The notes under the pieces were generated by a model. The model was not told the origin of the DNA, searched no databases, and worked only from the letters and a program-made list of their open reading frames with translations. Source: Sulfurimonas sp. (GTDB taxonomy: Bacteria > Campylobacterota > Campylobacteria > Campylobacterales > Sulfurimonadaceae). Taken from it: 16,893 bases of DNA. Shown here one piece after another: positions 1 to 7,742 of this stretch (position 1 is the stretch's first letter; every line of letters starts with the position of its first letter). The stretch spans positions 1-16,893 of the forward strand of contig JAUSKV010000320.1 in the NCBI GenBank assembly GCA_030646745.1. Direction: 5' to 3'. A program made the position numbers and the translations under genes.

Positions 1-104
1 TTTTCTTCTATAAATTTCATCTCTTCTTCAACAACTGCATTGATATCCTCAAAAAAAAGGTTATCAAAATTATCAATTTCATCTTCAATGCTATTTAAAT
101 TCAT
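1..104 (-). CDS. Partial unknown protein (N-terminal 34 residues)
   Basis: A minus-strand frame opens at ATG 104-102 and stays open to the window edge. It reads MNLNSIEDEIDNFDN then a stretch rich in Glu and Phe. The visible part is strongly acidic, with no signal peptide or membrane segment. An in-frame TAA lies two codons upstream of the ATG, so the protein cannot start further out. There is no Shine-Dalgarno sequence; instead a -10-like TACAAT (minus strand, 116-111) lies only six bases before the ATG, so the message would be leaderless or the real start is internal. I do not recognise the family. It is divergent from the gene at 245. Confidence 0.45.
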   Translation of the reverse strand, partial: MNLNSIEDEIDNFDNLFFEDINAVVEEEMKFIEE

Positions 105-191
105 GTGTTAATTGTATCACAACATCTCTTTAAATTTTAAGGATACCGCAAGCTCCGCTTAGAGACTTAATAAGACTATTAATAAAAAAAT

Positions 192-199
192 TATACAAT
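192..199 (+). promoter_or_regulatory. Possible -10 region for the 245-4357 gene run
   Basis: TATACAAT lies about 45 bases before the first ATG of the plus-strand gene run, in an A-rich stretch. There is no clear -35 box, which is common in Campylobacterota promoters. The match to TATAAT is imperfect, so this is a weak call. The rest of the 105-244 gap shows nothing else I can name. Confidence 0.3.
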
Positions 200-244
200 T
201 ACTTATCGGTTACTGTAAAAATCTCGATAAAGGAGCCAAAACAG

Positions 245-712
245 ATGTCTTATCTTCCAAATACACTCAACTCATTTTGGCTCTGGAGAGAAGTATCTTC
301 AAAGCTTGGCGTCTCCAATCCGGTTTATAAATATTGGAAAAATACACCCAATTTGAAGCTAAATAACAAATATGTTTTTATACAAAAAGAGACTCTGCCT
401 AAAAAATATGCGTTTGTTGAGAACTCACTAACAGATCTCTCCGGGCATCTTCCTATAAAATATGCTTCTGACAGACTTCATGTAAATGAACATGTGTTCT
501 CATACGAGAAAATGAGACTTTATAAAGAGTTTGAGTATAAATTTGTAGAAGATGTTAAGTTTGTAAATATAAAAAAATTCTTTATAGAAAACGGCATAAG
601 AGTAGGAAAAAACTCTATCATTCAGCTTGGCAAGATGAAAGATTTAGAGATAACGGCAAACTCTACATTTTATAATCTAAAAAACGACTACGGCATAGTT
701 GTTTACGAGTAA
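245..712 (+). CDS. Unknown 155-aa cytoplasmic protein
   Basis: I do not recognise this family. The 155-residue product has no signal peptide or membrane helix, is rich in Lys, Asn, Tyr and Phe, and begins MSYLPNTLNSFWLWREVSSK. The segment FWLWREVSSKLGVSNPVYKYWKN (about residues 11-33) is suggestive of a small helix-turn-helix in spacing and composition, but I would not call a DNA-binding role from that. The start is well supported: an AAGGAG Shine-Dalgarno sits seven to eight bases before ATG 245. It is the first gene of the plus-strand run. The next gene probably starts at TTG 717, four bases after this stop, so the two are likely translationally coupled. Confidence 0.75.
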   Translation: MSYLPNTLNSFWLWREVSSKLGVSNPVYKYWKNTPNLKLNNKYVFIQKETLPKKYAFVENSLTDLSGHLPIKYASDRLHVNEHVFSYEKMRLYKEFEYKFVEDVKFVNIKKFFIENGIRVGKNSIIQLGKMKDLEITANSTFYNLKNDYGIVVYE

Positions 713-716
713 TATT

Positions 717-1763
717 TTGAATACTTTTTTTATAGAATTTCGCGACCCGCTCTTTTCAATTATCATCTTTTTTGCTCTCATTTTTGTAGTCACATTCTTC
801 TCCTACTGGTGGGGAAGATATAAGCGAAAAGAAGATTATAGACATCTTGATACATTTCTAAAACAGTTCCGCTCTCTTCCCTCCCAGCAAGAGTTAAAAG
901 GGCTGATAACAAAGGGTGAACTGCCAGAAAAATCTTGGTTGCTTTTAGCACATGCATACTCCAAAAACGGCGATTACGAGAAGAGCATAGAGATTTATAA
1001 TGAGATGCTGAAGGTTGGAGATAAAACGAACTCCAAAGAGACGATGTTCTTGCTTGGTCGAACCTATTTTAAAGCAGGATTTTTAGAGAGAGCCAAAAAT
1101 ATTTTTTTAGAAATTTTAAAAAACAATCCTCGGACACCTCAAGCTCTCACCTATCTTCTTTTGGTTTATGAGTACATGAAGGATTATAAGTCCGCATTAG
1201 AAGTTTTAGACTCCCTAGATGAGTTAAAAAAAGATATTCTCAGCGATAGTGCTTATCTGAAATCATTGGCAATTATATCTGATGTAAATACCACAGTCCG
1301 GTATAAAGCGAATGAATTGCTCGAAATTTATAAACATTCGTATCAGCTTACATATCTGGTTTATGACTATCTTTTTAGGGTTAATCCCAAGCTGGCATGG
1401 GAAAATTTCAACAGTGCAAATGCCCACCTGATAAGTGATGTATTGTGGAGACTGAAGAAAGAAGATTTAGATTTGGATATAATTCGTCAAAATGGCTATT
1501 TAAGCGAGTTATACACCGCTAGGGGAGATGTTGACTTTGCAGTGAAGAGTTCTATTTTTGAGTTTGATGTTTTAATAAATCTAAAAAAAGAGTGTTGTGC
1601 AACACTGAGTTTCGAGTATATTTGCAACAGCTGCAAGCAAGTTTATCCGTTCGCATTCAATAGATGCAGTAGCTGCCACTCCATAAATACACAAGAGATT
1701 GAACTCATTTTGAGTAAAAATTATCATAGGGATTTTAGTGAAGAAAATAACTCTTTTCAGTGA
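717..1763 (+). CDS. LapB/YciM-like TPR protein with C-terminal zinc ribbon
   Basis: Probably 348 residues. One hydrophobic N-terminal helix (about residues 9-32, ending in YWWGRYKRK) should anchor it in the inner membrane. It is followed by TPR-like helical repeats, clearest around WLLLAHAYSKNGDYEKSIEI and MFLLGRTYFKAGFLERAKNI. The C-terminus has two CxxC knuckles (C303/C306 and C317/C320), a rubredoxin-like zinc ribbon. This order (short anchor, TPRs, rubredoxin-like tail) is that of LapB/YciM, which in gamma-proteobacteria controls LpxC turnover through FtsH; the same job here is inference. An upstream TTG at 699 is in frame but lacks a ribosome site, whereas TTG 717 has GAG seven bases before it. 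The 3' end overlaps rnhA by 26 bases. Confidence 0.8.
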   Translation: MNTFFIEFRDPLFSIIIFFALIFVVTFFSYWWGRYKRKEDYRHLDTFLKQFRSLPSQQELKGLITKGELPEKSWLLLAHAYSKNGDYEKSIEIYNEMLKVGDKTNSKETMFLLGRTYFKAGFLERAKNIFLEILKNNPRTPQALTYLLLVYEYMKDYKSALEVLDSLDELKKDILSDSAYLKSLAIISDVNTTVRYKANELLEIYKHSYQLTYLVYDYLFRVNPKLAWENFNSANAHLISDVLWRLKKEDLDLDIIRQNGYLSELYTARGDVDFAVKSSIFEFDVLINLKKECCATLSFEYICNSCKQVYPFAFNRCSSCHSINTQEIELILSKNYHRDFSEENNSFQ

Positions 1764-2172
1764 CGGAAGTGCACTTGGAAACCCTGGTCCCGGTGGATTT
1801 GGAACTATATTAAAATTCGGGGAGAATGAGAAAATAATCGTTGGCTCAGAGGCATACACAACTAATAACAGAATGGAGTTGTTGGGCGTAATCGAGGGAT
1901 TAAAAGCTTTAAAAGAGCCATGTATGGTGGATATTATCTCTGACTCCTCTTACGTGATAAAGGGAATAAATGAGTGGCTTAGTGCATGGATAAAAAGAGA
2001 TTTTGCCAAAGTTAAAAACCCTGATTTATGGAGATTGTACATAGAGGTTTCAGTTACGCACAAAGTAAACGGTATATGGGTGAGAGGGCATAACGGGCAT
2101 ATAGAGAATGAACGATGCGACAAACTCGCACGTGAAGCGGCAGAAAAAATTAAAGAGGAAAAAAGAGGATAA
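1738..2172 (+). CDS. rnhA: Ribonuclease HI
   Basis: RNase HI cleaves the RNA strand of RNA-DNA hybrids, acting on R-loops and replication primers in the cytoplasm. The 144-residue product has the full catalytic set: D9 in [15 protein letters not shown]47 in NNRMELLG, D69 in ISDSSYV, H118 in VRGHNGH and D128 in ENERCDKLA. These match E. coli D10, E48, D70, H124 and D134 in order and spacing, and the length is usual for the family. The start is GTG 1738 with AGGG six bases upstream; this lies inside the last nine codons of the upstream TPR gene in another frame. The stop is two bases before the rnc ATG, so rnhA and rnc are surely co-transcribed. Confidence 0.95.
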   Translation: MKKITLFSDGSALGNPGPGGFGTILKFGENEKIIVGSEAYTTNNRMELLGVIEGLKALKEPCMVDIISDSSYVIKGINEWLSAWIKRDFAKVKNPDLWRLYIEVSVTHKVNGIWVRGHNGHIENERCDKLAREAAEKIKEEKRG

Positions 2173-2174
2173 TA

Positions 2175-2855
2175 ATGGGTAGTAATATAGAAGCTTTAGA
2201 AGAAATTCTAAATTATAGTTTTAAAGATAAAAAGCTCATTATCGAAGCGCTGACACATAAAAGTTTCAAGCAGCCCTACGATAATGAGCGATTAGAATTT
2301 TTAGGCGATGCGGTTTTAGACCTTATTGTCGGATAGTATCTTTTTAAAAAATTTTCAAAATCAGTTGAGGGAAAGCTCTCAAAAATAAGAGCCTCTATTG
2401 TAAATGAAGCAGGCTTTGACAAATTAGCTAGGTCGATAAACTTAGGAGAGTACATTTTTCTCTCTAATGCCGAAGACAACAATGGCGGAAGAGACAAAGC
2501 ATCACTTTTGTCAAATGCTTTTGAAGCGATAATGGGAGCGATTTATCTTGAATCCGGGCTTGAAGCTGTAAACAAAATTGCAATTGATTTGCTGGAAAGA
2601 AATTATGATGATATTTCTCTGGACTCTCTTTTTAGAGATTACAAAACAACGCTTCAGGAGCTGACACAGGCGAGATTTGGCATAACTCCCGAATATAATG
2701 TTATAGCAAGTCGTGGACCAGACCATAAAAAAGAGTTTGAACTGGCAGTTGTGATAGAAGGCAAAGAGTATGCAAGAGCGAGTGGAAAGAGTAAAAAAAT
2801 AGCGCAGCAAGAGGCAGCACAAATGGCTCTTGAGCTACTCAAGAAGGAAAAATAA
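2175..2855 (+). pseudogene. rnc: RNase III gene interrupted by an in-frame TAG
   Basis: Read straight through, this frame gives a 226-position RNase III (double-stranded RNA endonuclease for rRNA and mRNA processing). The N-terminal part holds the signature [10 protein letters not shown] with E38, E41 and D45. A TAG at 2334-2336 is codon 54, in LDLIVG*YLFKKF, where I would expect Glu (GAG to TAG is one base). The frame then continues intact: the second metal site region [12 protein letters not shown], with E117 and N114 where E. coli has D114, then a dsRNA-binding domain at about 150-225. The remainder shows no other stop or shift, so the lesion is recent or is a base-call error. A downstream reinitiation product from TTG 2508 would lack most of the catalytic domain. 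The ATG follows rnhA by two bases and the TAA overlaps the aroC ATG by one. Confidence 0.85.
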
Positions 2856-3928
2856 TGAATAGTTTTGGACAAAAATTAAGATTCAGCACTTTTGGAGAGT
2901 CCCATGGCAAGGCAATTGGCTGCATTGTAGATGGAGTTCCGGCTGGACTCTTTATAGATGAAGTCTTTATACAAAGCGAATTAGATCGTAGAAAACCCGG
3001 TAAAAGTGAGTTTGAAACGGCTAGAAAAGAGGAAGATATTGTAGAGATACTCAGCGGTATTTTTGAGGGTCAAAGCACCGGTACACCGATAGCTATGATA
3101 ATTTACAATACAAATCAGAAATCAAAAGATTACTCAAATATAAAAGATATTTTTCGCCCCGGACATGCAGATTTTACCTATTTTCACAAGTACGGAATAA
3201 GAGATTATCGCGGCGGAGGTCGCTCATCTGCAAGAGAAACTGCCGCCAGAGTTGCAGCAGGAGCTATTGCAAAGCTCATGCTAAAAACTCTTAACATTGA
3301 GATTCTTAGCGGAATCAGCGAAGTGCATGGAATAAAATCAGAAAAATTCGATTATTCCCATGCTAAGAGCAGCATAATATACGCTCTTGATGCAGAAAAA
3401 GAAAAGGCTCAAAAAGAGGCGATTTTAACTGCTAAAAACTCTCACGACTCAGTGGGCGGCGTTTCAAGAGTTCTTATTAAAGGTGCTCCGGTTGGTTTGG
3501 GACAGCCTCTTTACTATAAGCTTGATGGGGTTTTAGCAGATGCCATGATGGGAATAAATGCAGTAAAAGCAGTTGAGATAGGTGACGGTATTTTGAGTGC
3601 ATCTTCTTTTGGCTCAGAGAACAATGATGAAATACGAAAAGATGGATTTGTAACCAACCATTCCGGCGGAATTTTGGGCGGAATAAGCAATGGTGATGAT
3701 ATAATAATAAATGTATATTTTAAGCCGACTCCATCTATTTTTAAAGAGCAAAAAACTGTTACTTGCTCAAATGAAGAGGTTGATTTTTCACTAAAAGGCA
3801 GACACGACCCATGCGTAGCAATTAGAGGGAGTGTGGTTTGCGAAGCTATGACCGCTTTGGTGATAGCAGACATGCTGCTTTTAAACATGGGTTCAAACAT
3901 GCATGGCGTTAGCAAATATTATAATTAA
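2855..3928 (+). CDS. aroC: Chorismate synthase
   Basis: Catalyses the last step of the shikimate pathway, 5-enolpyruvylshikimate-3-phosphate to chorismate, using reduced FMN. The 357-residue protein has the expected length and family signatures: GESHG near residues 14-18, RPGHAD near 101-106, DYRGGGRSSARETAAR near 117-132, and GRHDPC near 315-320. No truncation or key substitution is visible. The ATG overlaps the rnc stop by one base (TAATG) and has GAAGGA just upstream, so its translation is probably coupled to the end of rnc. If the rnc TAG is real, premature termination could reduce aroC expression by polarity. The PAS gene follows ten bases after the stop, with its own Shine-Dalgarno. Confidence 0.96.
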   Translation: MNSFGQKLRFSTFGESHGKAIGCIVDGVPAGLFIDEVFIQSELDRRKPGKSEFETARKEEDIVEILSGIFEGQSTGTPIAMIIYNTNQKSKDYSNIKDIFRPGHADFTYFHKYGIRDYRGGGRSSARETAARVAAGAIAKLMLKTLNIEILSGISEVHGIKSEKFDYSHAKSSIIYALDAEKEKAQKEAILTAKNSHDSVGGVSRVLIKGAPVGLGQPLYYKLDGVLADAMMGINAVKAVEIGDGILSASSFGSENNDEIRKDGFVTNHSGGILGGISNGDDIIINVYFKPTPSIFKEQKTVTCSNEEVDFSLKGRHDPCVAIRGSVVCEAMTALVIADMLLLNMGSNMHGVSKYYN

Positions 3929-3937
3929 GGAGTAGTG

Positions 3938-4357
3938 ATGTCATCTGAAATATATAAAGACGCAAAAACAGCGGAGTGGTTTTTTCCTGCAGACAAATAT
4001 ATATTGAGTGAAACGGACTCTAAAGGTCTGATTACTTATGCGAATGATCTTTTTTGTGAAATGGCTGGTTATAAAATTGAGGAGCTTATAGGAGAACCTC
4101 ATAACATCGTTAGACACAGTGATATGCCAAGAATCGCCTTTAAAGGTCTATGGGATGATTTGCAATCAAAGGGATTTTGGACAGGCATAGTAAAAAATAA
4201 GAGAAAAGATGGCGGGTACTATTGGGTGCATGCCACGGCTCTAAGAAAGATAAATGCCAAAGGGGAAGCAACATACCTTTCAATAAGAAGAGTTCCAAAC
4301 AGAAAAGATGTTGAAGCCTGTATAGAGTTGTATGACAAACTAAAGAGTGCCGAGTAA
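3938..4357 (+). CDS. Stand-alone Aer/CetB-type PAS domain protein
   Basis: A 139-residue protein that is essentially one PAS domain. It shows the Aer-family pattern: SETDSKGLITYANDLFCEMAGY, then HNIVRHSDMPRIAFKGLWDDL, then WTGIVKNKRKDGGYYWVHATA. In Aer and in Campylobacter CetB this kind of PAS binds FAD and senses redox or energy state. There is no HAMP, methyl-accepting, kinase or GGDEF domain, so it needs a partner, as CetB needs CetA; no such partner lies in this window. ATG 3938 is preferred over GTG 3935 because the AAGGAG at 3927-3932 is then five bases away rather than two. It follows aroC closely and is probably the last gene of the run. FAD binding and a taxis role are inferred from family resemblance. 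Confidence 0.85.
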   Translation: MSSEIYKDAKTAEWFFPADKYILSETDSKGLITYANDLFCEMAGYKIEELIGEPHNIVRHSDMPRIAFKGLWDDLQSKGFWTGIVKNKRKDGGYYWVHATALRKINAKGEATYLSIRRVPNRKDVEACIELYDKLKSAE

Positions 4358-4457
4358 ATTTTCTTACCTCGCTGTCTGAGAGTCAAGAACAACTTTAGTT
4401 CAAGATTAGTTGATTCTATTGAATAATTTTTTTAGTATAACCGACATGTAAGCAAGA

Positions 4458-4982
4458 TTAATGAAAGGCGCTACAGTCAGCCTTAACAGAAGCATTATAG
4501 TCATTTGCATATGTAAAAGGTTCAACAATTATTTTAAACTCTCTCGTCTCTCCAATTTTCAGATCTTCTTCAAGAATAGACATCTTCATAATCGGCTTAA
4601 ATGTGAATATGAAATCTTTATATTTGTTTCCTGTAGCTTTACAAACTTTTGCTGTAACATGGCATGTCTTAAAATCAAATTTTGACTCATTTGTCAGAGT
4701 ACCTTTAACTACAATTGCCTCAGTAAAAACAAGTTTTTTCTCAGATATTACTTGGATGTTGTTTTTGAAAAGGTATTCATGCATTTTCACATATCCGAGA
4801 CTTGGTAATGCCAATAGCAGGATAAAAGAGAGTAATACTAAAAATAGAGAGAAGCCAACTCTTTTTCGCACAACAATTGCAAGAGTAATAAAAAGTATGA
4901 AAAGTATAAAAGAGCTGCCAAAAAGAATATAATCGTAAATAATTAATTCATGGATAAAGGCAACAATTTTCTCTTTCATCAT
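4458..4982 (-). CDS. Small two-helix membrane protein, probably DUF2393
   Basis: A 174-residue protein with two strongly hydrophobic segments near the N-terminus (about residues 14-37 and 43-64), followed by a hydrophilic region of about 105 residues. That region has the look of an FxLyD-like beta domain (FTEAIVVKGTLTNESKFDFK), a pattern seen in proteins of the DUF2393 family that is common in Campylobacterota. The function is unknown. The first ATG overlaps the hisIE stop by four bases (ATGA), so it is the coupled last gene of the ilvE-SPFH-hisIE-DUF2393 operon. A second ATG follows immediately and could also be used. The family name is from memory of the architecture. Confidence 0.75.
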   Translation of the reverse strand: MMKEKIVAFIHELIIYDYILFGSSFILFILFITLAIVVRKRVGFSLFLVLLSFILLLALPSLGYVKMHEYLFKNNIQVISEKKLVFTEAIVVKGTLTNESKFDFKTCHVTAKVCKATGNKYKDFIFTFKPIMKMSILEEDLKIGETREFKIIVEPFTYANDYNASVKADCSAFH

Positions 4983-5659
4983 GACTTTCTAGCACTCTTC
5001 TCTGTTATGCCGCTCATGTTAAACCTTCGTGAAAGCTCTTGTTTAACTCTGTCAGGTGATATATTCTTGCTCGCGAGTGCTACAAGCATGTGATAGGTTA
5101 AATCTGCTGCTTCATAAATCATCTCTTTCTCATCATTATCTTTGAAAGCGAATGTAAACTCTCCGGCTTCTTCTACAACCTTTTTTAAAATTGTATTTTC
5201 GCCTTTTGCAAAGAGTTTTGCAGTCCAAGAAGAGTCAGGGTCAGCATTTTTTCTCTCTAAAATCGTGTGATAGAGCGTGTCAATAACTCCGTACATGGCT
5301 TCAGAATTCACCTTAACCTCAGAGTTTATCTCGCCGCTCTCTAGCTCTGTAAAAAAGCATGAGTGTCTGCCAGTGTGACATGCAACACCATTTTGCGTTA
5401 CTTTAATAAGAAGAGTATCACTATCGCAGTCGATGTTAAATGAGTGAATTTCTTGTGTGTGCCCGCTACTCTCACCCTTTTTCCAAATGCGTTGTTTTGA
5501 ACGGGAGAAGTAGTGTGCTATTTTTGTGGAGAGAGATAATTCAAGCGCTTCTCTATCCATGTACGCCATCATCAGAACTTCATTGCTTTGAATATCTTGA
5601 ACTATTACCGGCAGAAGTTCACACTTTTGCCAGTCTATTTTATCTATTATCTTTTGCAT
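4979..5659 (-). CDS. hisIE: Bifunctional phosphoribosyl-AMP cyclohydrolase / phosphoribosyl-ATP pyrophosphatase
   Basis: Carries out two early steps of histidine synthesis: HisE hydrolyses PR-ATP to PR-AMP and HisI opens the adenine ring. The 226-residue protein is a HisI-HisE fusion. The HisI half (about 1-115) has YFSRSKQRIWKKGESSGHTQ and the zinc cysteines C78, C94 and C101 (NGVACHTGRHSCFF). The HisE half (about 122-215) has ERKNADPDSSWTAKLF, then VVEEAGE (E163, E164, E167) and YEAADLTYH (E183, D186), the metal-binding helices. No good Shine-Dalgarno precedes ATG 5659; only eight bases separate it from the SPFH stop, so it probably relies on coupling. No other his gene is in the window, so the pathway is scattered in this genome. 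Confidence 0.95.
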   Translation of the reverse strand: MQKIIDKIDWQKCELLPVIVQDIQSNEVLMMAYMDREALELSLSTKIAHYFSRSKQRIWKKGESSGHTQEIHSFNIDCDSDTLLIKVTQNGVACHTGRHSCFFTELESGEINSEVKVNSEAMYGVIDTLYHTILERKNADPDSSWTAKLFAKGENTILKKVVEEAGEFTFAFKDNDEKEMIYEAADLTYHMLVALASKNISPDRVKQELSRRFNMSGITEKSARKS

Positions 5660-5667
5660 GCTTTTAT

Positions 5668-6765
5668 TTATTTTTCTGAAGTAGAAGTTCTTTGTTTAGC
5701 ATCTTTCATGTCAACCCATATATTTGGAGTTGAACCACCAGGTGTTAAGAAAATTTTAGCATCTTTGTTTTCTCTAAGTGCATCGTTAAACTGCCCTTGT
5801 ATCTTCATCTGCTCTAACTGCAATAATTCAGTCGTTAATGATTTTGCAATCAAATAATTCGCTTTTGATTTTGCATCCGCTTCAATCGTAACTGCATCTG
5901 CAATACCCTGAGCTTCAATTCTAGCTTTTTGAGCCATACCTTCAGCTTCTGCAGCTCTTTGGAATGCCTCTTGTTTTGCTTTCTCAACTTCCTGTTCTGC
6001 TTTTTGAACTTGTTGTTTTGCTATCTGAACACTCTCAATCTGCTCTTTTACTTTTTGAGGCAACAGTATCTCTCGAAGTTGCACTGACTGAAGCTCTGCA
6101 GGTGTATTTGCAAGCCCGGCAACGCTATCTCTCACGCCCGCTTCAATAGCAACTGCGATCGTATTTCGCTGTTGCGGGAGCGACTCTGCGTCATATTTAC
6201 CGACAACATTACGAACAACATCTCTCACAACAGGGTTGATGATTTTATCTTCCCAACTAAAGCCCCAGTTTGAAATGGTTTGAGCCGCAAACTGAGAGTT
6301 AAGTCTGTACTGAACAGTAAGTTCAATTGAAACAGGAAGACCTCTTTTATCAAGAACAGTAATTGCCGGTTTTACAGCTATTCCTGCCGCTGTTCCCGTG
6401 CCAATCTCCGTTTGAGCTGCATAGTTAATGATGCGAACTTTTGTATCTACAACATACACCTTTTGAATAACCGGCATGATAAAATGAAGCCCTGGAAGAA
6501 GTGCTTGGTCTTGATATTTACCATTTGTACTTAAAATTCCTCTTTCACCCTCTTCAATGATTGTAAAAGGTTTAGATAAAGCAAGAAGCACCATTACTGC
6601 AATAATAAAATAAACTATGCCAGCTTTTGCTCCACCAAGATTTAAATCTATTTTTGGCATTTGTGGCATGCCACCACCACCGCCATTACCACCACTAGAT
6701 TTTTTTTCAAATCCACCGCCTTCACTTTTTTTCTTGTTAAAATAATCATTCATGTCCGATGCCAT
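5668..6765 (-). CDS. SPFH/Band 7 (prohibitin-like) membrane protein
   Basis: A 365-residue inner-membrane protein. The first 47 residues are cytoplasmic-looking, rich in Gly and Lys (FEKKSSGGNGGGGG), then one membrane helix at about 48-65. An SPFH domain follows (FTIIEEGERGILSTNGKYQD through AELQSVQLREILLP), then a long Ala/Glu/Gln-rich coiled coil (about 237-300) and a tail. SPFH proteins form large oligomeric rings or microdomains and often modulate FtsH-type proteases (HflK/HflC, prohibitins). The glycine-rich N-terminus recalls HflK, but a single copy with no hflC neighbour argues for the generic prohibitin-like group. ATG 6765 has an AAAAGGA site. It lies 38 bases after ilvE and eight before hisIE, so it is in the same operon; the link to amino-acid synthesis is unexplained. 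Confidence 0.9.
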   Translation of the reverse strand: MASDMNDYFNKKKSEGGGFEKKSSGGNGGGGGMPQMPKIDLNLGGAKAGIVYFIIAVMVLLALSKPFTIIEEGERGILSTNGKYQDQALLPGLHFIMPVIQKVYVVDTKVRIINYAAQTEIGTGTAAGIAVKPAITVLDKRGLPVSIELTVQYRLNSQFAAQTISNWGFSWEDKIINPVVRDVVRNVVGKYDAESLPQQRNTIAVAIEAGVRDSVAGLANTPAELQSVQLREILLPQKVKEQIESVQIAKQQVQKAEQEVEKAKQEAFQRAAEAEGMAQKARIEAQGIADAVTIEADAKSKANYLIAKSLTTELLQLEQMKIQGQFNDALRENKDAKIFLTPGGSTPNIWVDMKDAKQRTSTSEK

Positions 6766-6803
6766 AATTTTCCTTTTGTTTTATACTATTTTTGTTACGC
6801 ACT

Positions 6804-7724
6804 CTAGTTGACATAAGTGAGGTAATGTTCATACTCTTTATTGCGTCCAAACACTATGTCAAAATAGAGTGTTTGCAGTTTTTCTGTCATGACACCACGA
6901 GAACCACAACCTATTTCTCTTGCATCCACGATGCGAACAGGTGTAATTTCAGCCGCAGTTCCTGTTAAAAATGCTTCATCTGCGATGTAAACCTCTTCTC
7001 TTGTAATACGGCGACGTTCAACCACTATTCCAAGATTTTCAGCCATTTCTATCACTGTTTTTTGTGTAATAGATTCGAGTGAATTATCATTTGGAGGCGT
7101 TATAAGTTTTCCATTTTTAACCATAAAAAAACTAGCGCCGCTTGCTTCTGCCACATATCCTTGGTCGTCTAAAAGAAGTGCTTCATCGTATCCACAGTCA
7201 ATTGCTTCAAATTTTGCCATTTGAGAATTTAAGTAGTTTGCAGTTGCTTTTGCTTTACCCATATTTGAAGTATTTGCCGGGCGTGTCATTGAAGCGATTT
7301 TGAGTTTTATACCTTTTTTCATGCCCTCTTCACCAAGATAAGCACCCCATTCCCAAGCAGCCACAACAGTCTCAACAGGAGCGCCTTTATGATAAACACC
7401 CATAACTCCATAGCCTAAAAATGCCAAAGGACGCAAATAGACATTGTCCCCTTTAAACTCATTTTTTCGAATTAATTCAACTTGAGCATTGTTGAGCTCT
7501 TCAACACTATATGGAATATCCATAAGAGTCATTTTTGCAGACTCTTTAAGCCTAACGGTATGGTCATTGAGGCGAAAAATAGCGTACCCTTTCTCAGTTT
7601 TATAAGCTTTAGTTCCTTCAATAACACCATTTCCATAGTGAAGTGTGTGTGAGAGTACATGAGTTTGAGCATCAAACCAGCCCTTAAACTCACCATTCAT
7701 CCAGATATATTTAGCAGCATCCAT
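6804..7724 (-). CDS. ilvE: Branched-chain amino acid aminotransferase
   Basis: PLP enzyme that makes or degrades leucine, isoleucine and valine with glutamate/2-oxoglutarate as amino partner. The 306-residue protein matches class IV aminotransferases throughout: YIWMNGEF at the start, HTLHYGNGVIEGTKAY, VYLRPLAF, WEWGAYLG, NTSNMGKAKATANYL with the Schiff-base lysine at K159 (same number as E. coli IlvE), YVAEASGASFF and FLTGTAAEITPVR. The frame extends upstream to a TTG at 7739, but that stretch encodes no family sequence and contains the Shine-Dalgarno (GGAG six bases before ATG 7724), so ATG 7724 is the start. It is the first gene of a minus-strand operon whose -10 box is at 7743-7748. Confidence 0.95.
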   Translation of the reverse strand: MDAAKYIWMNGEFKGWFDAQTHVLSHTLHYGNGVIEGTKAYKTEKGYAIFRLNDHTVRLKESAKMTLMDIPYSVEELNNAQVELIRKNEFKGDNVYLRPLAFLGYGVMGVYHKGAPVETVVAAWEWGAYLGEEGMKKGIKLKIASMTRPANTSNMGKAKATANYLNSQMAKFEAIDCGYDEALLLDDQGYVAEASGASFFMVKNGKLITPPNDNSLESITQKTVIEMAENLGIVVERRRITREEVYIADEAFLTGTAAEITPVRIVDAREIGCGSRGVMTEKLQTLYFDIVFGRNKEYEHYLTYVN

Positions 7725-7742
7725 AAAAATCTCCAACAATTT

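Noticed and set aside
2334..2336. Pyrrolysine or programmed read-through at the rnc TAG
   Set aside because: No read-through stem or pyl genes are visible, and TAG ends other genes here normally; mutation or sequencing error is simpler.
2511..2872. Minus-strand open frames across the end of rnc
   Set aside because: They are antisense shadows: low-complexity Phe/Ser/Leu translations with no ribosome site, opposite a plus-strand frame that carries the RNase III motifs.
4385..4425. Possible terminator between the converging PAS and DUF2393-like genes
   Set aside because: Only five-base arms (CAACT and AGTTG) with a long loop and no T run beside them.
4461..4932. Plus-strand open frames opposite the DUF2393-like gene
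   Set aside because: No ribosome site or family motifs; the minus-strand frame has two clear membrane helices and a coupled start.
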